Source of the DNA: Chaetoderma sp. LZ-2023a
Taxonomy: Eukaryota; Mollusca; Caudofoveata; Chaetodermatida; Chaetodermatidae
Assembly: GCA_034401795.1 (NCBI GenBank)
Contig: CM067369.1
Span: 94,866,536 to 94,930,535 of the forward strand
Length of the DNA stretch: 64,000 bases
Direction of reading: 5' to 3'
In this document: positions 59,201 to 64,000 of the stretch, piece by piece
Layout of the letters: each line of letters starts with the position of its first letter
Numbering within the stretch: position 1 is the first letter of the stretch
Position numbers and translations under genes: made by a program
Notes under the pieces: generated by a model
The model's database searches: none
What the model saw: the letters and a program-made list of their open reading frames with translations, nothing else
Told to the model about the DNA's origin: nothing

Positions 59201-59805
59201 AAATATAAATATTTAAATTTTGTTTAAACAATATTCTCACGAATTTTCTGAAGTACTAACAGACCAACCAACAACAAGGGTATTACCCCCAATCCCCTTC
59301 CCCTTCCTATCCGGGACGTGAACGATATTGAGAGTCACTTCATGGCATTTATGGGACCTCTTCAAGAGGACAGCGGATGCCTTTTGTTTGACCCTGTCTA
59401 GATAGAGACGGGTTGAATGGATGAATGCTTGGATACCAGGGACTTTAGAATAATGGCTGAAGCCTGTCAATTACCAGCGCTTGCTTCCGGCCTGCAACCC
59501 TCATATTAGTGTGAAGTTTGGTGTTCGAATTGTTAAGACCGGTGATTATTCACGACACGATGATGACCGGTTTAGTTCTGAAATCAGGAAAAGCGGCGCC
59601 TTCCATAAAGTGATGTATGCCAGAGGTTGACTATTAAAACAACCCCTGGACAAATTATTTTCAAAATAAACAGTGTTGTTTGAGAGTTCCGACTCATGAA
59701 TTCTGTCAATTTCAAAATTGAGAATATCCAGAGAGTGTAGAGAAAAGAATCAATAACGCTATGAGATTACTAGCTTCAAAAGATCTGATATCTAACGAAA
59801 CCTGC
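59200..59805. other. Non-coding stretch, no gene called
   Basis: A minus-strand frame at 59,237-59,470 (containing RLYLDRVKQKASAVLLKRSH) is basic and protein-like but not recognised. It may be another transposon remnant. Confidence 0.25.
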
Positions 59806-59811
59806 TCTTAA

Positions 59812-60014
59812 CCCTTTTTGCCTCGAATTTGTTCTAGAAAATTTTAACTTTTTCATAGAAATGTCCACTTACAGGCCAAGAGAATCTATTTTTGAAAATT
59901 TTCCACTGGTCATTTGTGGTAAAATTTCAGAAAATAGTCTTCTCTTAGTCTGCAAATGGACATTTCTCAAGACCACTGCAGAAGGCGTTTTTGGCTGATA
60001 TTTGTGTTAAAGGG
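59812..60014. mobile_element. MITE family 2 copy with both TTAA sites
   Basis: TTAA at 59,808-59,811 and 60,015-60,018 flank CCCTTTTTGCC and GTTAAAGGG. The palindrome words are ACAGGCCAAGAGAATCTATT and AATAGTCTTCTCTTAGTCTG. The centre is shortened relative to the copy at 50.0 kb. Confidence 0.85.
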
Positions 60015-60220
60015 TTAATGCCGGGTAAACAGGATAGCTTTCATGACATGAGCATCGAATCACGTGGAACAACGTCACACTACTGACCGGCGTTGCATAT
60101 CGGGATGCTAAAGCTTACAATTAGTTTGAGGTCAAGGTTTATGCTTTTGAAAATTTAACCGCAACTTGCTTAGAATCATTTAAGATTTTAGTGCTTTGCT
60201 GTACAATTTATTTTACAAAA

Positions 60221-60237
60221 GTCACAGAGAGAGAGCA

Positions 60238-60297
<60 letters not shown>

Positions 60298-60368
60298 AAC
60301 GAGAGCGAGAGAGAGAGAGAGGGGGGAGGGGAGGGGAGGGGTGGTGAGACGGAGGAAGGAAGAAGGAG

Positions 60369-60438
<70 letters not shown>

Positions 60439-60440
60439 CG
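60221..60440. repeat. (AG)n microsatellite, compound
   Basis: Two long (AG)n runs are separated by a G-rich GGGGAGGGGAGG segment (60,315-60,370). Open frames across it are artefacts. Confidence 0.95.
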
Positions 60441-60492
60441 AGAGATTACAGATTATGATGGCTGAGTTTAATAATTAATAACAATGGTAATG

Positions 60493-60790
60493 ATGCCAGG
60501 GGCACACCGGCGCAGAGAGACTTGGAATTGAGCCTACCGGGGAGTCAGCAAATACAAAGCCACGAGAGGGCGTCGTTGCATAAATCTGTTAAGCGTGCTA
60601 CGAGGTGACCTCATGAAAGCAGGACTCGAAATAGTCAAATCAAGAATGGACCTGGGGAAGCTAAAGATGTTGGCTGAGGACAAGAAATAGTGGGCAAAAG
60701 CGAAGAAGTACTGATTGCAGATGTTTCTACTACTACAGCCGAAGAATACAGTAATCATAATACTTTGTACGAATACTGTATGCTGAGAAG
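60493..60790 (+). mobile_element. LINE copy 4, 3' end fragment
   Basis: It starts at GCACACCGGCGCAGAGAGAC, homologous to copy 3 at about 46,750, and runs through GGGCGTCGTTGCATAAATCT, CGTGCTACGAGGTGACCTCA and the shared 3' word TTCTACTACTACAGCC (60,726) into AGAATACAGTAATCATAATA. It is strongly 5'-truncated. Confidence 0.85.
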
Positions 60791-61185
60791 CAGCAATCTG
60801 GTGTCAGTTCACCTAGCAATATGATTCCAGATTAAACAAAACCAAATATAACCCTGTCTGTTTTGCTTAGTTTGGTGAGTTTGGAGATGAAGTGACCACA
60901 TCGAAAGCGTTGAAGGATCGATATTTGATTTCTCAGCCATTGGGTCATATGCACTCACAATGCGTCGTGTCGGATGTTTAATCATCTCAAAATAAATCCC
61001 ATACCACACTTATCCAATCAGGCCTAGTTGGTAACGTTTGCCGCGAGATCTAGACTAGTATCTCCTCTTCTGCCTAGAATGGCTAGAAGTGCTCAAATTG
61101 CTACTCCTATCATGTTTACGACCATTTAATCGTCAAGATTTGTCAAGAAGATTGAAATCTGTTACCTTTTTCAACAATTGAACTC
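60790..61185. other. Non-coding stretch, no gene seen
   Basis: No recognisable coding or repeat content. Confidence 0.35.
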
Positions 61186-61189
61186 TGAA

Positions 61190-61470
61190 TTCTCAGAATC
61201 ACTATTTCAATGTGACTATAATGGTAAGCTGTTTAGGATTTTGAGATTAATTTGACTGGGAACTGCTATATAGAACAATAACATCCCGTCAAAGTAGTTT
61301 CAAAATATGTAAAATAATGTGTATTAAATAGTGAATTCATCAAAGACTAATAATGCAAACACTTACTATTGGACATTTTGAGCCGTCGTGTTGGACTCAT
61401 CCGATTTAATTGTGACGTCACCCATCCCTTGATTAAGATATCAGACGCTAGAGCGAAAAATCGGATCCCT
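61190..61470 (+). mobile_element. MITE family 1 copy, diverged
   Basis: It has GACTATAATGGTAAGCTG, a diverged palindrome (61,240-61,308), TGTGTATTAAATAGTGAA and GTGACGTCACCC near 61,412. The left end is missing. Confidence 0.7.
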
Positions 61471-61870
61471 CCAATATCTATCTAAGGATTACGCTCAGTA
61501 TCATGGCGATAACTGAAGAAGAGAGCTATCTTGCAAGTCTTATCATGCCAATGTTAGTATTGCATTGGACTCTGTGTATTGACTCTTTGTCTTTCTGATG
61601 GCCAGTCTCTGAAGGCATAAGACTATAAGTTATAATCAGATGACATTTAAATACAAGAACATGTGTTGACATAAACCAAGATTCCGCACCAAAAACCCGC
61701 AAGAATAACTTAATCCAAAGAAAGTCCAGACGAGTAAGCATTGGCAGGTCGTGACCTGCGGGTCTCTGTCGAGGTGTACACAGCCTGTATATACTTATTA
61801 TTATTATTGTTGTTGCTGTTCTCTGAGGGCCTCAGGAAGATCACATGTTGATGATTTACCCTCAATAAAG
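61470..61870. other. Non-coding stretch, no gene seen
   Basis: The open frames here are short or enter the neighbouring triplet repeat. Nothing recognisable. Confidence 0.3.
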
Positions 61871-61875
61871 AACGA

Positions 61876-61933
<58 letters not shown>

Positions 61934-61934
61934 G
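61876..61934. repeat. (ATT)n microsatellite
   Basis: About 59 bp of pure ATT triplet. The poly-isoleucine segment of the frame at 61,751-62,179 comes from it. Confidence 0.95.
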
Positions 61935-62217
61935 TCAGGCTCTGGCTACTTTTCTGTCCCAAAAGGAACGGCACTCTCGCTACAATCATAGCCTTACTAA
62001 TTAGCACCAATAGACAGGGCAAAAATGTACACTACATCAACGTAATTTGTCAGTCTTTCAGTACGACCATTCTACTGAGCATCTCAGAAGAAATACATGT
62101 GGAAACTGAACACTCAATCCCGCTAAAGTATATAAGTAGTATAAATGAAGTTTCGCTCGATATTAACGCCTCTACATAACATGCCACACTAGACAACACC
62201 ATACTCTGGTATCTAAT

Positions 62218-62530
62218 GGGTGAATACAGTTTTAGTTATGCCACGCCCATCTCTAGCCAAGGTCGAACCACGCTTCACCCATGTTGGGAGCGATCGATCC
62301 CTGCCCCCTCTGAATCTCAATTACCCAGAACACTATACAGGTAATTCATATGGCAGAAAAAGCGCCCAATTAAATTAGTTTCAAAATATTCACAGAATGG
62401 TTATTACGTTGTAAAAACATACACTTCGTACAACAACTCTTAGACATACAATTCGTACACATAACGGTCTTTTAAAAGTTCATGATGGACTCATTCAATA
62501 CGCATTTTGATTGTGACGTCAGCCTACATG
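62218..62530 (+). mobile_element. MITE family 1 copy, first of a head-to-tail run
   Basis: The left end is nearly intact (GCCACGCCCATCTCTAGCC, GAGCGATCGATCCC, CTATACAGGTAA). The left palindrome arm is missing, and the right arm and CRE word (GTGACGTCAGCC near 62,514) are kept. Confidence 0.75.
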
Positions 62531-62812
62531 CTCTCCCTGAATCTGAACTTCCAGAAAACTATACATGTAAAGTGTTGAATATTGTGAAACTAATTTGACT
62601 GGGCACTACTGCTGCCTAAGGCAGCAACAGCGCCCACTTAAATGAGTTTCAAATATTCAACATACTGTTTATTAAATAGTAAAGACTATTAAGCGTTTAT
62701 GACGGACTTAATTACGTCATTCATGACGTCATCAATTATTACGTCAGCCTACACGTGACGTGGCTTATCATGCCGTGATGTCTGATCGATTGACTAGATT
62801 CATATATTAACC
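62531..62812 (+). mobile_element. MITE family 1 copy, second of the run
   Basis: It starts within the left end (CCTGAATCTGAACTTCCAG) and has a well-kept palindrome (62,586-62,650, loop GCTGCCTAAGGCAGC), TGTTTATTAAATAGTAAAG and CATGACGTCATCAA near 62,723. Confidence 0.85.
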
Positions 62813-62814
62813 AT

Positions 62815-62955
62815 TTGAACCCTGAATTTTCAGCATCCCAAGTTTAAGGTAACTATATATGCGGGCTTTGAATATTTTGAAAATAATTTGACGGGGGAAC
62901 GTTGTTGCCATAGAAGCCCAGTCAATTTAATTTCAAATAGTCAACAAAATGGCTC
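62815..62955 (+). mobile_element. MITE family 1 core, third of the run
   Basis: TGAACCCTGAATTTTCAGC, AAGGTAACTATATATGCG, then a diverged palindrome (62,874-62,937). Both outer ends are missing. Confidence 0.65.
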
Positions 62956-63118
62956 TTGCATCGTTGAAGATTTTTCCATTTTGGCTTTTCGGAGTCAAAG
63001 CGTTCAAAGCACACTAATGCCAATGATATACGATTTGAAGATAAGATGATAGGAGAAACAGATTGTCATCTGGGTAAAGCAACAGTACCCACATTGTAAT
63101 ATTGCACGGCCCTCGAGC

Positions 63119-63340
63119 GCCCCCCCCCCACCCACCCTCCACTCCGCCGCCACCACCCCCACCACCGCCACGGCCACCACCACCACCACCACCACCACCA
63201 CCACCACCACCACCACCACCACCACCACCACCACCACCCCCACCACCTCCACCCCCACCCACCCCACCACCAACCCACCACAGCCCCAACACAACAACAC
63301 CACCCACACCACCCCCGCACCCCACGCCCCCAATCCGCCC
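63119..63340. repeat. (CCA)n and C-rich microsatellite
   Basis: About 220 bp almost free of G on the plus strand, mainly CCA triplets with C-runs. Proline, glycine, valine or tryptophan open frames in five frames are artefacts. Confidence 0.95.
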
Positions 63341-63344
63341 CCAC

Positions 63345-63960
63345 CACCGTGTCGGGTGAACGTACAACAGGGCTATGTTAGTGAGCGTATGTTAGTACGA
63401 TGCAGTGCTCATGGTTTAGAAATGAAATTACGAAATCAATCTAAGTTCTTCAGGCAAGATTCTGTAAACTCATTTCGACATTGATATGGGCATGGAAATT
63501 GCCATGAGTCTGCCGGTATGGCACTGAATTTCTTTCTATATTCAACGCTGAAATTATGGTGTCTTCCCTCAAAGGTCGTTGCAATTAGATTTAGCAATTT
63601 ACCGCTCGAGCTTAACACTCCCAACTCACATCAATATCGTGAAGAAATAGATAGGTCCGCAGGGGAAATCCGGTTTACGTCTATCAAAGACTCTCCGTAA
63701 ATTGTATCTAATCCAAGATACATAAAAACCCCGAAATATCACATAATATACCGTGTTTGTTTCAGTACTCGCTAATTGTTCTGTATGGAATGAAGGAATC
63801 CTAGGTCAAGTTCGATTCGCTAACTATAGTCAGTTTCATGAGTTACTGAGCATGCGCAGTTGCTATGCCCCGTCGAACTTGATCGTAGTCGACTATAGTT
63901 CGTTGGTACCAGGTTCCCTATTGAATTACTATTACAGAAAATTTGGAGTCGGGTACCAGT
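63345..63960. other. Non-coding stretch with interleaved inverted repeats
   Basis: No gene seen. Two inverted pairs interleave: GTCAAGTTCGA (63,805) with TCGAACTTGAT (63,873), and AACTATAGTC (63,822) with GACTATAGTT (63,891). Confidence 0.4.
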
Positions 63961-63969
63961 CTCCATTAA

Positions 63970-64000
63970 CCCTTTCTGTCGTCTGTTTTGATGACATACG
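63970..64000. mobile_element. MITE family 2 copy, cut by the window end
   Basis: TTAA (63,966-63,969) followed by CCCTTTCTGTCG is the left tip of the family. The rest lies beyond the window. Confidence 0.55.

Noticed and set aside
63004-63367. Proline-, glycine-, valine- and tryptophan-rich open frames in five frames
   Set aside because: They are translations of the (CCA)n tract; five overlapping frames cannot all be genes.

Overview
This window looks like intergenic or heterochromatin-like DNA from an animal, most probably a marine invertebrate. The inference rests on content. There are several lineages of APE-type LINEs, a tRNA-type SINE, a Ty3/gypsy-like LTR element with long terminal repeats, three families of palindromic MITEs, many long microsatellites, and a decayed member of a multicopy protein family that I know from cnidarians, molluscs, echinoderms and hemichordates. 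I cannot name the phylum. I see no intact host gene, rRNA, tRNA or CRISPR array.

Layout. 1.0-3.6 kb is a nearly full-length but broken LINE (endonuclease, reverse transcriptase, C-terminal region). 3.8-5.9 kb holds three copies of MITE family 1. 5.9-7.9 kb is tetranucleotide repeat that abuts the 3' end of an inverted LINE fragment (7.83-8.61 kb). 9.3-13.4 kb is unique DNA with scattered MITEs. 13.7-31.5 kb is a province of one LTR-element family: three forward long-terminal-repeat-like units, two of them followed by the same leader and gag start, plus two inverted partial units. One forward copy carries a SINE with a target-site duplication, and the empty site is present in the sister copy. 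31.5-38.6 kb contains a third MITE family, an (AT)n tract, a roughly 200-bp tandem satellite and a fragment of a second LINE lineage. 39.9-47.6 kb is a nested structure: the decayed protein-coding copy is split by a 5'-truncated LINE, which is itself split by about 4 kb holding another satellite and MITEs. 47.6-64.0 kb is rich in MITE family 1 and also holds a third LINE lineage and several microsatellites.

The most distinctive feature is MITE family 1. At least two dozen copies, in both orientations, share a central palindrome of about 95 bp (arms around ACTAATTTGACTGG) and one end studded with TGACGTCA (CRE-type) sites. A second family has TTAA target duplications and CCCTTT/AAAGGG ends, as in piggyBac-derived MITEs. 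Nothing here forms a working operon or pathway. The value of the window is its insertion history.
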